Assembly (NCBI GenBank): GCA_024697705.1
Contig: JAILFF010000311.1
Span: 1 to 21,608, forward strand
Source of the DNA: Ruminococcus sp.
Lineage (GTDB): Bacteria > Bacillota > Clostridia > Oscillospirales > Ruminococcaceae
DNA length: 21,608 nucleotides
Reading direction: 5' to 3'
In this document: positions 1 through 6,411 of the stretch, piece by piece
Numbering within the stretch: position 1 is the first letter of the stretch
Layout of the letters: the number at the start of each line of letters is the position of its first letter
Position numbers and translations under genes: made by a program
Notes under the pieces: model-generated
What the model was told of the DNA's origin: nothing
Seen by the model: only the letters and a program-made list of their open reading frames with translations
The model's database searches: none

Positions 1-9
1 TGATGTATT

Positions 10-459
10 TTATCTCTTGTCTGCTTTCGGAGGATTTATCGTTATCTCCTCAACCGGATTCGTCTTAAATGAATTGATCTTGTTCACCGTCTCAAAGTCT
101 TCAAGGTTAAACTTACTTAATGGAGTTTTACCTTTGAACTCCGACCTTACCCAGCTTCCCTGAATATCCTTATAGAACAATTCTACTATGATCATAATAA
201 AATCGCTCGGCTCACCCTTCTTGTTGTACAATGTTGCTAATGCTATCTTAGCCTTTCCGCCGTAGCATACAAGATTTTTCTCTTTACACTCTTTGATTAT
301 GCGTTCGTCAATGCACTCGCCCGTAACATCGAGATATTCCGCATAAGTCATCTTGTGTCCAAGCTTATCAATAAGATAATCGAGAGTATTATCTATAATG
401 TTGGCAATCTTTTTAAGACCATCAAAAAATGACGGTTCGTTTCCACGCTGTTGATTCAT
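10..459 (-). CDS. Hypothetical protein, last visible gene of the Mor/AAA operon
   Basis: I do not recognise this 149-residue protein. It is soluble: no signal peptide or membrane segment. The N-terminal third is helical and amphipathic (FFDGLKKIANIIDNTLDYLI, about residues 11-30), followed by an alpha/beta-looking part with hydrophobic strands (KIALATLY, DFIMIIVELFY) and a Pro/Lys-rich tail. The ATG has an ideal ribosome site (AAAGGAGG, 8 nt spacing). It begins 14 nt after the preceding membrane-protein gene, with no promoter or terminator between them, so it is very probably co-transcribed with the AAA+ ATPase cassette. The operon may continue past the window edge. Function unknown; its place suggests a partner or substrate of the ATPase. 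Confidence 0.75.
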   Translation of the reverse strand: MNQQRGNEPSFFDGLKKIANIIDNTLDYLIDKLGHKMTYAEYLDVTGECIDERIIKECKEKNLVCYGGKAKIALATLYNKKGEPSDFIMIIVELFYKDIQGSWVRSEFKGKTPLSKFNLEDFETVNKINSFKTNPVEEITINPPKADKR

Positions 460-473
460 ATACGAATCCTCCT

Positions 474-845
474 TTAAGATACACTAAGTTCAAGTGCTTC
501 CTCATAATCATCCGAAAGATCGGTCTCTTCATACCCGACCTTTTCAAGTATTTCGGGAGGCACTTCGCTTTCGGGAATTTTTCTTGTTACTGTTGTTTCC
601 TCCCACTGTGTACCCTTCTTTGAATAGTGTCTTGATATTTCCTTGAAGCCCTCTTTGATCTTCTGTGCAAGCACCTTACAGCCGTATACTATGCCCTCAA
701 CAACTCTCTTGACCTTTTCGATCGCCTTTGTAAGCCAAGAGGTTATCTCTTCCCAATAATGAGCAACTGTACCGACTACCGCGCCTACAACTGCGCCTGC
801 GACCATTATTTTGGCTGCTGTGAAAATAAGTGATGCTAAAATCAT
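474..845 (-). CDS. Small membrane-anchored protein with glycine-rich N-terminal segment
   Basis: A 123-residue protein of unknown family. Residues 1-28 form one hydrophobic, Ala/Gly/Val-rich segment (LASLIFTAAKIMVAGAVVGA and on), probably a membrane anchor, with GAVVGAVVG resembling a glycine zipper. Next come an amphipathic helix with alternating Lys (about 35-70) and a very acidic C-terminus (DLSDDYEEALELSVS). The start codon overlaps the stop of the ATPase gene by 4 nt (ATGA), with AGGAGG 7 nt upstream, so the two are translationally coupled. Inference: it tethers the AAA+ ATPase to the membrane or is the membrane component it remodels. A phage holin-like role is conceivable, but the long charged tail does not fit well. 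Confidence 0.75.
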   Translation of the reverse strand: MILASLIFTAAKIMVAGAVVGAVVGTVAHYWEEITSWLTKAIEKVKRVVEGIVYGCKVLAQKIKEGFKEISRHYSKKGTQWEETTVTRKIPESEVPPEILEKVGYEETDLSDDYEEALELSVS

Positions 846-1813
846 GGTTTTTCCTCCTGTTTCTTCAACTGTGATAATGCGTATTCCTCAGTAACGGGTC
901 TTTTGGTGATCGTTACGTCTGTGATCTTTTTGTTGTCGTTCTTGCTTTTTAATATGTCCCGAACAGCGTCCTCAAAGTATCTCTGACGTACCATGTTATC
1001 GCCGATCATGGCTGCTTTCAATGCTGCCTTTAATACAGCGTTTGCAATATCGCTGCCGCTGATTCCGTCATGGGCTTCTGCGATAGCTCTAAAATCCGTA
1101 TCAGTCGGCATTCTTTGCGGGATATATTTTCTCCAAAGCATTTCCCTAAGCTTTGAGTTCGGCATTTCAAAGTAAATGTGATATTGAATTCTTCTCATGA
1201 ACGCAGAATCAAAGTTACTTATAAAGTTCGTTGTGAAGATTATCATGCCTTCATAATCATTCATTAAAGTCAGCAGAACCGACCTTGTCTGATTAACACT
1301 GACATCTGTTGAATTACTCATATTGGTAACTCTTCTGCTCAACAGCGCGTCCGCTTCATCAAAGAACAATATAGCGTTTTGTTCCGAAGCATATTTAAAT
1401 ATCGAAGTAAGATTCTTGCTCGTTTCTCCGACATACTTGGATTCGATGTCAGCATAATTGACACAGACAAGCTTCTTACCGAGTTCTTTTGCAACAGCGT
1501 GAGCAGCCATTGTTTTTCCTGTTCCTGATTCTCCGTACAGATTTATCAGTATGCTTTTTCTCTGCTTGATAACGTCCTGTAATCCCCATTCTACAAACAC
1601 TTTATTCCAACATCTGTTAGCGTTAATTACTGTCAGGAGTTCATCGCGTGTTTTTTCCGACAGAATCATTTCATTCATAGCAAACTTAGGTTCTGTAAGA
1701 GTAAACTCAATTGTAGGCTGTTTGTTGGTATTACCTACCTGTTTTGTAGGTTCAGGCATTACAGGTTTTCCAAAAGTATTTCTGCTGCCTGCGGCATTAA
1801 AATCAAATGGCAT
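842..1813 (-). CDS. AAA+ ATPase, classic (FtsH/SpoVK-like) clade, stand-alone
   Basis: A 323-residue single-module AAA+ ATPase. Visible motifs (numbered from the chosen start): Walker A GESGTGKT at 94-101, pore-loop-like KYVG at 126-129, Walker B ILFFDEAD at 148-155, sensor-1 TTN near 194-196, arginine-finger MRR near 206-208, and GSD sensor-2 region at 253-255. All catalytic elements are intact. No protease, helicase or nuclease domain is attached, so it probably acts as a hexameric remodeller or unfoldase on a partner. The longer frame begins at 1822, but that ATG directly abuts GGGAGG; the ATG at 1813 is 9 nt from it and is preferred. It lies 5 nt after the Mor-like gene and overlaps the membrane-protein gene by 4 nt. 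The N-terminal 40 residues are low complexity and Pro/Asn-rich. Substrate unknown. Confidence 0.9.
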   Translation of the reverse strand: MPFDFNAAGSRNTFGKPVMPEPTKQVGNTNKQPTIEFTLTEPKFAMNEMILSEKTRDELLTVINANRCWNKVFVEWGLQDVIKQRKSILINLYGESGTGKTMAAHAVAKELGKKLVCVNYADIESKYVGETSKNLTSIFKYASEQNAILFFDEADALLSRRVTNMSNSTDVSVNQTRSVLLTLMNDYEGMIIFTTNFISNFDSAFMRRIQYHIYFEMPNSKLREMLWRKYIPQRMPTDTDFRAIAEAHDGISGSDIANAVLKAALKAAMIGDNMVRQRYFEDAVRDILKSKNDNKKITDVTITKRPVTEEYALSQLKKQEEKP

Positions 1814-1818
1814 TGGTT

Positions 1819-2079
1819 TCATCCTCCCTTTCTGACGTTCTTGATCTTCTCACACACCCACCGTTCAGTATACCCGTACTTCCTCGCAAGCTCCTTGACA
1901 TTTCTGCCGTCGTACTCCTCAATGACCCGCTGTTCAATAAAGCTGCTGGTGTACAGTCTCTTCGGGAACGAAAGCTGCTGTCCGTTATACTGACTGTAAA
2001 TTTTCAACGTGCATTCGATACCTACAAGGTCTATAAGTTCACGATAAACGCTGTTATACATATTAGGATCGTCGCTCAT
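1819..2079 (-). CDS. Mor-type transcription activator (phage Mu Mor/C family)
   Basis: An 86-residue DNA-binding protein of the Mor activator family. It shows the family signature: a helical dimerisation part (LIDLVGIECTLKIY), the GGQQL-like strand (NGQQLSFPKRL), then a C-terminal helix-turn-helix (YDGRNVKELARKYGYTERWV). In phage Mu, Mor turns on middle genes at promoters lacking a -35 box; many bacterial copies sit in mobile elements. The open frame reaches a TTG at 2148, but that stretch contains a -35/-10 promoter (2120-2148), so the N-terminal extension is unlikely to be translated. I chose the ATG at 2079, with GGAG 12 nt upstream; the ATG at 2115, about where transcription would start, is an alternative leaderless start. 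First gene of the minus-strand AAA cassette and its likely regulator. Confidence 0.85.
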   Translation of the reverse strand: MSDDPNMYNSVYRELIDLVGIECTLKIYSQYNGQQLSFPKRLYTSSFIEQRVIEEYDGRNVKELARKYGYTERWVCEKIKNVRKGG

Positions 2080-2119
2080 GGGTATCTCACGCTCCAATTC
2101 TCGATTATTCGACATAATC

Positions 2120-2148
2120 ATTATACAACAAATGGAAACGTAAATCAA
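2120..2148 (-). promoter_or_regulatory. Sigma-A-type promoter for the Mor/AAA operon
   Basis: TTGATT (2148-2143), 17 nt spacer, TATAAT (2125-2120) on the minus strand. It lies within the longest reading frame of the Mor-like gene, which argues for the shorter start at 2079. Confidence 0.65.
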
Positions 2149-2216
2149 ACGAAAAATTCTTTGAAATCTTCATTTAGTATTTCCAAATGCAGCCTTTTCC
2201 TCCTTTCTTGCTTATC

Positions 2217-2248
2217 ATTATAGCACAGTAAGATAGACACGGCGTGTC
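2217..2248 (-). promoter_or_regulatory. Extended -10 promoter with palindromic operator in place of a -35 box
   Basis: On the minus strand TGCTATAAT (2225-2217) is an extended -10 box. The position expected for -35 (2245-2240) has no consensus but falls in the perfect palindrome GACACGGCGTGTC (2236-2248). Mu Mor activates promoters that lack a -35 and carry a dyad there, so this is a plausible autoregulated site for the Mor-like protein encoded just downstream. The palindrome also overlaps the stop codon of the upstream gene. Confidence 0.5.
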
Positions 2249-2585
2249 ACTCTGAAAAAATCATCAGATTTTTTTCGCCTAAAAGAATCATTCCGTATCC
2301 GTCCGATACGACAAAACACACCTCGGCGTACTCAAAAATCTGTTCATTGTATCTAAACGTTTTCGTAACTGCGTATTCGGGGCAGTATTCCTCTATCGGT
2401 GCGGAAAAACCAAGCAATCCGTAGTCCGTCAGCTCGTCCTTACTCTCGATAACGATAATACTTCCGAAATCTGCTATGCTTTTTTTCTTGTATTCTTCCA
2501 TAAGACCGAACAATCTTTCTTCTATGCAGTTCTTTAACGGCATGGGTACTCCTTCAAGGTTTTTAGGCTCTGATATAATTATCAT
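2247..2585 (-). CDS. Hypothetical protein (112 aa), island-borne
   Basis: I do not recognise this protein. It is soluble and acidic, with alternating strands and helices (IIVIESKDEL, AEVCFVVSDGYGMILL) suggesting a small alpha/beta fold. No signal peptide, membrane segment or metal motif is visible. ATG at 2585 is supported by AGGAGG with 8 nt spacing. A strong terminator-like hairpin ends only 8 nt upstream of that ribosome site, so expression must come through readthrough or regulated attenuation unless a promoter lies in the few bases between. It precedes the Mor/AAA operon in the same direction with about 100 nt containing that operon's control sites. Possible accessory gene of the island. 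Confidence 0.65.
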   Translation of the reverse strand: MIIISEPKNLEGVPMPLKNCIEERLFGLMEEYKKKSIADFGSIIVIESKDELTDYGLLGFSAPIEEYCPEYAVTKTFRYNEQIFEYAEVCFVVSDGYGMILLGEKNLMIFSE

Positions 2586-2605
2586 TATCCATTCCTCCTA
2601 TAAAC

Positions 2606-2646
2606 AAAAAAGAGGGAGCCGACCATACTTCATGATCGGCTCCCTC
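2606..2646 (-). terminator. Strong intrinsic terminator or attenuator upstream of the 112-aa gene
   Basis: The minus strand reads GAGGGAGCCGA, a short loop region, then TCGGCTCCCTC followed by six T. Eleven perfect pairs (2612-2622 with 2636-2646), one mismatch, three more pairs and a 5-nt loop. No T run on the other side, so it works only on the minus strand. Confidence 0.8.
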
Positions 2647-2688
2647 ACGGCTATGTTAATCGTGTTCTTTTTTTCAAAAACTACTCCC

Positions 2689-2785
2689 AAGGCTGTGATT
2701 TTCAGCCTGTACTTTTACATTGTTTTACATCATTGAACCCTGTTTTATTTTATCAAACCTCATTACGTCGCCCTTATGTCGCCTT
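2689..2785. repeat. Phased direct repeats beside tRNA-Ser (possible integrase arm sites)
   Basis: In this gene-free stretch (2650-2828) there are a 6-bp-arm hairpin AGGCTG/CAGCCT (2689-2707), a direct repeat TTTTACAT-TG-TTTTACAT (2713-2730, period 10), and a tandem 11-mer TACGTCGCCCT/TATGTCGCCTT (2764-2785, two mismatches). Helically phased short repeats next to a tRNA 3' end resemble integrase arm-binding sites of integrative elements. No integrase gene is seen in the window. Confidence 0.35.
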
Positions 2786-2828
2786 TGGTACTGATCTGAT
2801 ATATTTTACGCAGACTTCCGCAGACAAC

Positions 2829-2863
2829 AAAAAACCCTCAAAAACGCAGTGTTTTCAAGGGTT
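2829..2863 (-). terminator. Intrinsic terminator of tRNA-Ser
   Basis: On the minus strand, 13 paired positions (2851-2863 with 2833-2845, two G-U), a 5-nt loop and a TTTTTT run, starting 7 nt after the tRNA 3' end. Confidence 0.85.
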
Positions 2864-2870
2864 TTATTGG

Positions 2871-2960
2871 CGGAGAAGGAGGGATTCGAACCCTCGATGA
2901 GCTATCAACCCATACACGATTTCCAATCGTGCGCCATAAACCGGGCTAGGCGACTTCTCC
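2871..2960 (-). tRNA. tRNA-Ser (GGA anticodon)
   Basis: A 90-nt cloverleaf on the minus strand. Acceptor GGAGAAG (2960-2954) pairs with CTTCTCC (2878-2872), with discriminator G at 2871. The anticodon stem CACGA/TCGTG encloses the loop TTGGAAA, anticodon GGA. A long variable arm follows (around GGGTTGATAGCTC), as in class II serine tRNAs, then a T arm GAGGG-TTCGAAT-CCCTC. CCA is not encoded. It has its own consensus promoter and terminator, and its 3' end faces the AT-rich island. Confidence 0.95.
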
Positions 2961-2983
2961 ATTTATACCGATTATCTTATTCC

Positions 2984-3007
2984 GTGATTCTCTTCTGTCC
3001 GAATCAC
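2984..3007 (-). other. 5' leader hairpin of the tRNA-Ser precursor
   Basis: GTGATTC and GAATCAC (7 bp arms, 10-nt loop) lie between the promoter and the tRNA. With TATAAT at 3020-3015, transcription would start near 3007, so the precursor would begin with this hairpin. A role in 5' end stability or processing is inference. Confidence 0.4.
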
Positions 3008-3014
3008 AAGAACT

Positions 3015-3043
3015 ATTATATCATAATAAACGGAGTTTGTCAA
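3015..3043 (-). promoter_or_regulatory. Consensus promoter of tRNA-Ser
   Basis: Minus strand TTGACA (3043-3038), 17-nt spacer, TATAAT (3020-3015), a perfect sigma-A consensus. Confidence 0.9.
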
Positions 3044-3092
3044 CCGCTATTTCACGGAAAGTTGTAAACTTTATATAAATAAGTTTTGAGCG

Positions 3093-3986
3093 TCAGATCA
3101 ACGAGATCAGCAGGTTCACAAGTCCCAGCACAAAGCCTATCACCGCACCGAGATTTACTATCGTGCCGAGCTCCTTCTTCATCATATTTATTACAAGCGT
3201 TTCCACCTTCTCGATCGGCATCGCGTTTATCTTGTCGGTTATCATCTCGGCGATATTGATGTGCGACATCACGGGCTCGATGTTCTCGCTTATGAACCTT
3301 CGGTAGGTATCGGTCAGGGCGGTGCGTATCTTCTCGTCGTCCAGTCCGAAATTGTAAAGCAGCTCGGCGGGCGTGCTTTCGTCAAGCTCGTTCATCTTGT
3401 CCTCGACTATCGGCTGAACATAGCTCACGCCCTTGTCGTCAACGACCTTCTGCAATTCACCCGCAAGAAAATTGGCTATCTTCTCGATCATTTTATCGGT
3501 CATTATAAGCCCTATCGCCTTGCCGTGAGCCTTTTCCTTGAAATAGTCGGCTCCCTGATCGTCCATCAGGTCGTATACGTCGATAGACTTGATTATCTTA
3601 TCGCTCAAAAGGGTGCAGATCTGTCCCTTCTTTTCCTTGTACGTTTCCTCGTCGATGGCGGTTATCTTGCATATCTCGCTGTTTATCGGCACGGAAAGGT
3701 GTTCCGACACCTCGTTGATTATCCTGTTCTCGATCTCTTCGGAGAGCAGCAGTCTTTCGAGGTCTTCCTTTGTCAGCAGCTCGTTGGCGACGACCTTGCC
3801 CACCGATCTCGCAAGGCGTTTCTTTCCCTTCGGAATAGCACCCGGGGTAAACGGCAGCACATGACCGCGAAACTTCACCTCATGCCTCGGATAGAAAAGC
3901 ATTTTCACGGCTATATAGTTGGTAAAATAGCCGATCACCGCTCCGATGACGGGTCCCGATATGTACCTGATTATCTCCATGTTCAC
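3093..3986 (-). CDS. DUF445 family membrane protein (YheB-like)
   Basis: A 297-residue DUF445 protein. The hallmark N-terminal motif is present: GAVIGYFTNYIAVKMLFYP inside a hydrophobic segment, then LPFTPGAIPKGKKRLARSVG. The middle (about 60-265) is long, helical and charged; a second hydrophobic segment closes the C-terminus (VNLGAVIGFVLGLVNLLISLI). The expected topology is two membrane ends with a large soluble helical body. Molecular function of the family is not established. An ATG at 3995 directly abuts AAGGAG, so the GTG at 3986, 9 nt from it, is the better start. It has its own promoter and no clear terminator before the tRNA-Ser promoter downstream. Confidence 0.88.
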   Translation of the reverse strand: MNMEIIRYISGPVIGAVIGYFTNYIAVKMLFYPRHEVKFRGHVLPFTPGAIPKGKKRLARSVGKVVANELLTKEDLERLLLSEEIENRIINEVSEHLSVPINSEICKITAIDEETYKEKKGQICTLLSDKIIKSIDVYDLMDDQGADYFKEKAHGKAIGLIMTDKMIEKIANFLAGELQKVVDDKGVSYVQPIVEDKMNELDESTPAELLYNFGLDDEKIRTALTDTYRRFISENIEPVMSHINIAEMITDKINAMPIEKVETLVINMMKKELGTIVNLGAVIGFVLGLVNLLISLI

Positions 3987-4045
3987 ATTAAACATCTCCT
4001 TGTTTTGTTCTGTTTGTCAAGCGGATATTTGTATCTCTGATATAT

Positions 4046-4074
4046 ATTCTATCACATTTTATTCTTTCTGTCAA
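4046..4074 (-). promoter_or_regulatory. Promoter of the DUF445 gene
   Basis: Minus strand TTGACA (4074-4069), 17-nt spacer, TAGAAT (4051-4046), about 50 nt before the ribosome site AAGGAG. Confidence 0.85.
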
Positions 4075-4129
4075 TAAACCGGGCAGAACTATTAACAGAC
4101 TTGTCCACTAACCTTATCGAACCGCAAGA

Positions 4130-4276
4130 TATTGTAGGGTCGTGGCTTGCCTGCACAAACTTGTTTGTGCCACCTTTGAACAAATGAGGAAATGCCAACG
4201 TTTCACAAGGTGGAGGGGGCAATGGCGGCACAAACTGTGTTTGTGCAAACTACGTTCGTGCAGCCGCCCTACCATA
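4130..4276. repeat. MITE-like palindromic element A
   Basis: A non-coding 147-bp unit with near-perfect terminal inverted repeats (TATTGTAGGG at 4130-4139; CCCTACCATA at 4267-4276, 9 of 10 pairs). Inside are GCACAAACTTGTTTGTGC (4153-4170), an 8-bp-arm repeat of the same arms around TGT (4228-4246), and CCACCTT/AAGGTGG arms flanking the centre. No transposase is encoded. The rest of the gene-free stretch (4277-4499) is AT-rich with no convincing promoter or other feature. Confidence 0.55.
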
Positions 4277-4499
4277 TATAGCCCGTGTGACCCCGAAATC
4301 ACCGTCTTTTCAATAGCATTAGGGAACGCCCACAAAACCGCAATTTTACTTTTGCCGCACCCTTTCTTTATAAGAATTGCACAAAACCAAATCTGCCGAA
4401 TTGTGCATATCTATAAAATTCTATCCGATGACTTTAAAAAATTAAGATTTAGTGGTATATTAAATAAAGGTAATATTGTCCGCAGGGAGGCAGCATCGT

Positions 4500-6389
4500 A
4501 TGAACATACCTGAAATTGCCGTAGTGGTGTCGGGGCTTGATGAGGAGTATCCTTATAATATTATACGCGGAATAAACCAGTTTGTCCGCGAGCACAACAT
4601 GAACGTTTCCTATTTTGCCGCGTTCGGCGGCGCAGTCGAGAGCCGTCGGTTCGATATGGGAGAATTCAGCATCTACGGTCTCGCCGATTTTTCCCGCTTT
4701 GACGGAGCTATCCTTCTGACCAATACATTCAGCGATGTGGATATCCGCAAACGTATCACGGATAAGGTCATGGACGCAGGTATCCCGACAGTGGTCTTTG
4801 AATGTCGCGATTATCCCGAGTTTTATAATTTGAGCATAGATAACTACACAGTAATGAAAAAGCTCGTTGAGCACATAATAAAGGTACACGGCGCAAAGGT
4901 GATAAATTTCGTTTCGGGGCCCCTTACCAATCCCGAAGCCATGACAAGGTACGAGGCTTTCTCCGACGCTATGACCGAAAACGGGCTGGAGATAGACAAA
5001 AAGCGCATTTTTTACGGTAAGTTCAGAAGCGTTGACGGACTTGCCGCCGCCGAGGATTTTGTCCGCTCGGAGCTGCCGCTGCCCGACGCTTTCATCTGCG
5101 CCAACGACAGCATGGCGCTTACGCTTATCTCCGCGCTCGACAGACTGGGCTATAAAGTTCCCGATGATGTTATAGTTACGGGCTTTGACAATACGTTCAA
5201 CGCACGCAACTGCCTTCCCGCGCTTACTACCGTAAAAAGACCGCTGTTCTACGCGGGTTACAGCGCGTGCCGTATGCTTTACGACGTTCTGAACGGCGTG
5301 GAGCTTCCGAAAAACACGATAGTGGAGGCTTCGGCGGTATTTTCCGAAAGCTGCGGCTGTCCGCTGCATTTCAAGGAGAGCCTAAAGAGATTCAAGCAGA
5401 AGGTCTACCGCCGCAGCGAACGGACTACCTCGAATATCAATATGCTCAACCGCCTTACGGCAGGTCTTGCCGACGCCGATACTCCCGAAAGGGCATATCT
5501 TGTGATAGCGGACAACATCGCCGCACTTGGCTGCGGCAAGTTCAGCCTTTGCCTTGTCGAGGGCTGGGAATACTTCTATAACAACCCCGAGCTCGATAAC
5601 AGCACGCTTTCCTATACGGATCACATAACCGCTCCGCTTATCTGGGAAAAGGGCAGGCTTCGCAGCGTCGAGCGCTTCAAAAGGCGCGACCTGTTCCCCG
5701 AGCCGCCCGAGAACGGCAAGAATATCAACTATTTTCTGCCGCTGCACTTCGGCGAAAGGTATCTCGGCTACTACATCATCACCAACGGAGACTTCCCGAT
5801 ATCGAGCCTTATCTGCAACACGTTTTCGCTGACCATCGGCAATGCGCTCGAAAATATCTCGCGGCTGGAGCATATACGCAAATCAATGGAGGTGCTCAAT
5901 CAGCTCTACGTTCTCGATTCGCTCTGCTGCATTTACAACCGCTGCGGCTTTATGAACATCGCGGGCAGAAGATTCAACGAATGTACCGAGAGCAAAACGC
6001 CCGTAATGATAAGCTTTGCCGATATGGACGGACTAAAGGCTATCAATGACACCTACGGTCACAGCGAAGGCGACAAGGCGCTTAAGCTGCTTGCGGCGGC
6101 ACTCAGGAGCTGCTGCGGGAAAAACAGCATCTGCGCGAGGATAGGCGGCGATGAATTTGCAGTCTTTACGGTAAAGGCAACGGAGGAAACACGCGAAACG
6201 CTCGAAAGCAAGATCGAACATACTCTCGATGATATAAACAAGGCGGCAGACAAGCCGTACAAGATCATGGCGAGTATCGGCAGCGTGATTGTCACACCCT
6301 CGGCGGAGGATACTATCGAAGGACTTCTCAATAAAGCCGACGAAACGATGTACGAGATAAAAAAGCAAAGAAAAGCCGAAAGAAGCTAA
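4500..6389 (+). CDS. LacI/GalR-type sugar-sensor domain fused to GGDEF diguanylate cyclase
   Basis: A 629-residue cytosolic protein. Residues about 3-290 are a periplasmic-binding-like fold of the LacI/GalR effector class (IAVVVSGLDEEYPYNIIRGI; DGAILLTN; SIDNYTVMKKLVEHII; PDAFICANDSMALTLISALD; VIVTGFDN) without the usual helix-turn-helix and without signal peptide or membrane segment. A central GAF-like region of uncertain identity follows (about 310-460). The C-terminal GGDEF domain has an intact active site, RIGGDEF (GGDEF at 549-553), and the DMDGLKAINDTYGH metal/substrate motif. The RxxD inhibitory site is absent (GKNS at that position), so product feedback is not expected. Likely role: couple an intracellular ligand, perhaps a sugar, to cyclic di-GMP synthesis. 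The frame extends to 4476, but the ATG at 4500 sits 9 nt after GGAGG. Monocistronic. Confidence 0.9.
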   Translation: MNIPEIAVVVSGLDEEYPYNIIRGINQFVREHNMNVSYFAAFGGAVESRRFDMGEFSIYGLADFSRFDGAILLTNTFSDVDIRKRITDKVMDAGIPTVVFECRDYPEFYNLSIDNYTVMKKLVEHIIKVHGAKVINFVSGPLTNPEAMTRYEAFSDAMTENGLEIDKKRIFYGKFRSVDGLAAAEDFVRSELPLPDAFICANDSMALTLISALDRLGYKVPDDVIVTGFDNTFNARNCLPALTTVKRPLFYAGYSACRMLYDVLNGVELPKNTIVEASAVFSESCGCPLHFKESLKRFKQKVYRRSERTTSNINMLNRLTAGLADADTPERAYLVIADNIAALGCGKFSLCLVEGWEYFYNNPELDNSTLSYTDHITAPLIWEKGRLRSVERFKRRDLFPEPPENGKNINYFLPLHFGERYLGYYIITNGDFPISSLICNTFSLTIGNALENISRLEHIRKSMEVLNQLYVLDSLCCIYNRCGFMNIAGRRFNECTESKTPVMISFADMDGLKAINDTYGHSEGDKALKLLAAALRSCCGKNSICARIGGDEFAVFTVKATEETRETLESKIEHTLDDINKAADKPYKIMASIGSVIVTPSAEDTIEGLLNKADETMYEIKKQRKAERS

Positions 6390-6411
6390 AAGTGAACAGT
6401 GGTGAACAGTA

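Noticed and set aside
842..1813. FtsH protease identity for the AAA+ ATPase
   Set aside because: No N-terminal membrane helices and no HExxH protease domain; only the ATPase module resembles FtsH.
2476..2736. Plus-strand frame of 86 codons spanning the terminator at 2606-2646
   Set aside because: Antisense to the 112-aa gene and across a strong hairpin, with no ribosome site.
4449..5369. Minus-strand open frame of 306 codons opposite the GGDEF gene
   Set aside because: It lies antisense to a gene with clear domains, has no ribosome site, and its sequence (His/Arg/Val-rich) is typical of an antisense shadow in GC-rich coding DNA.
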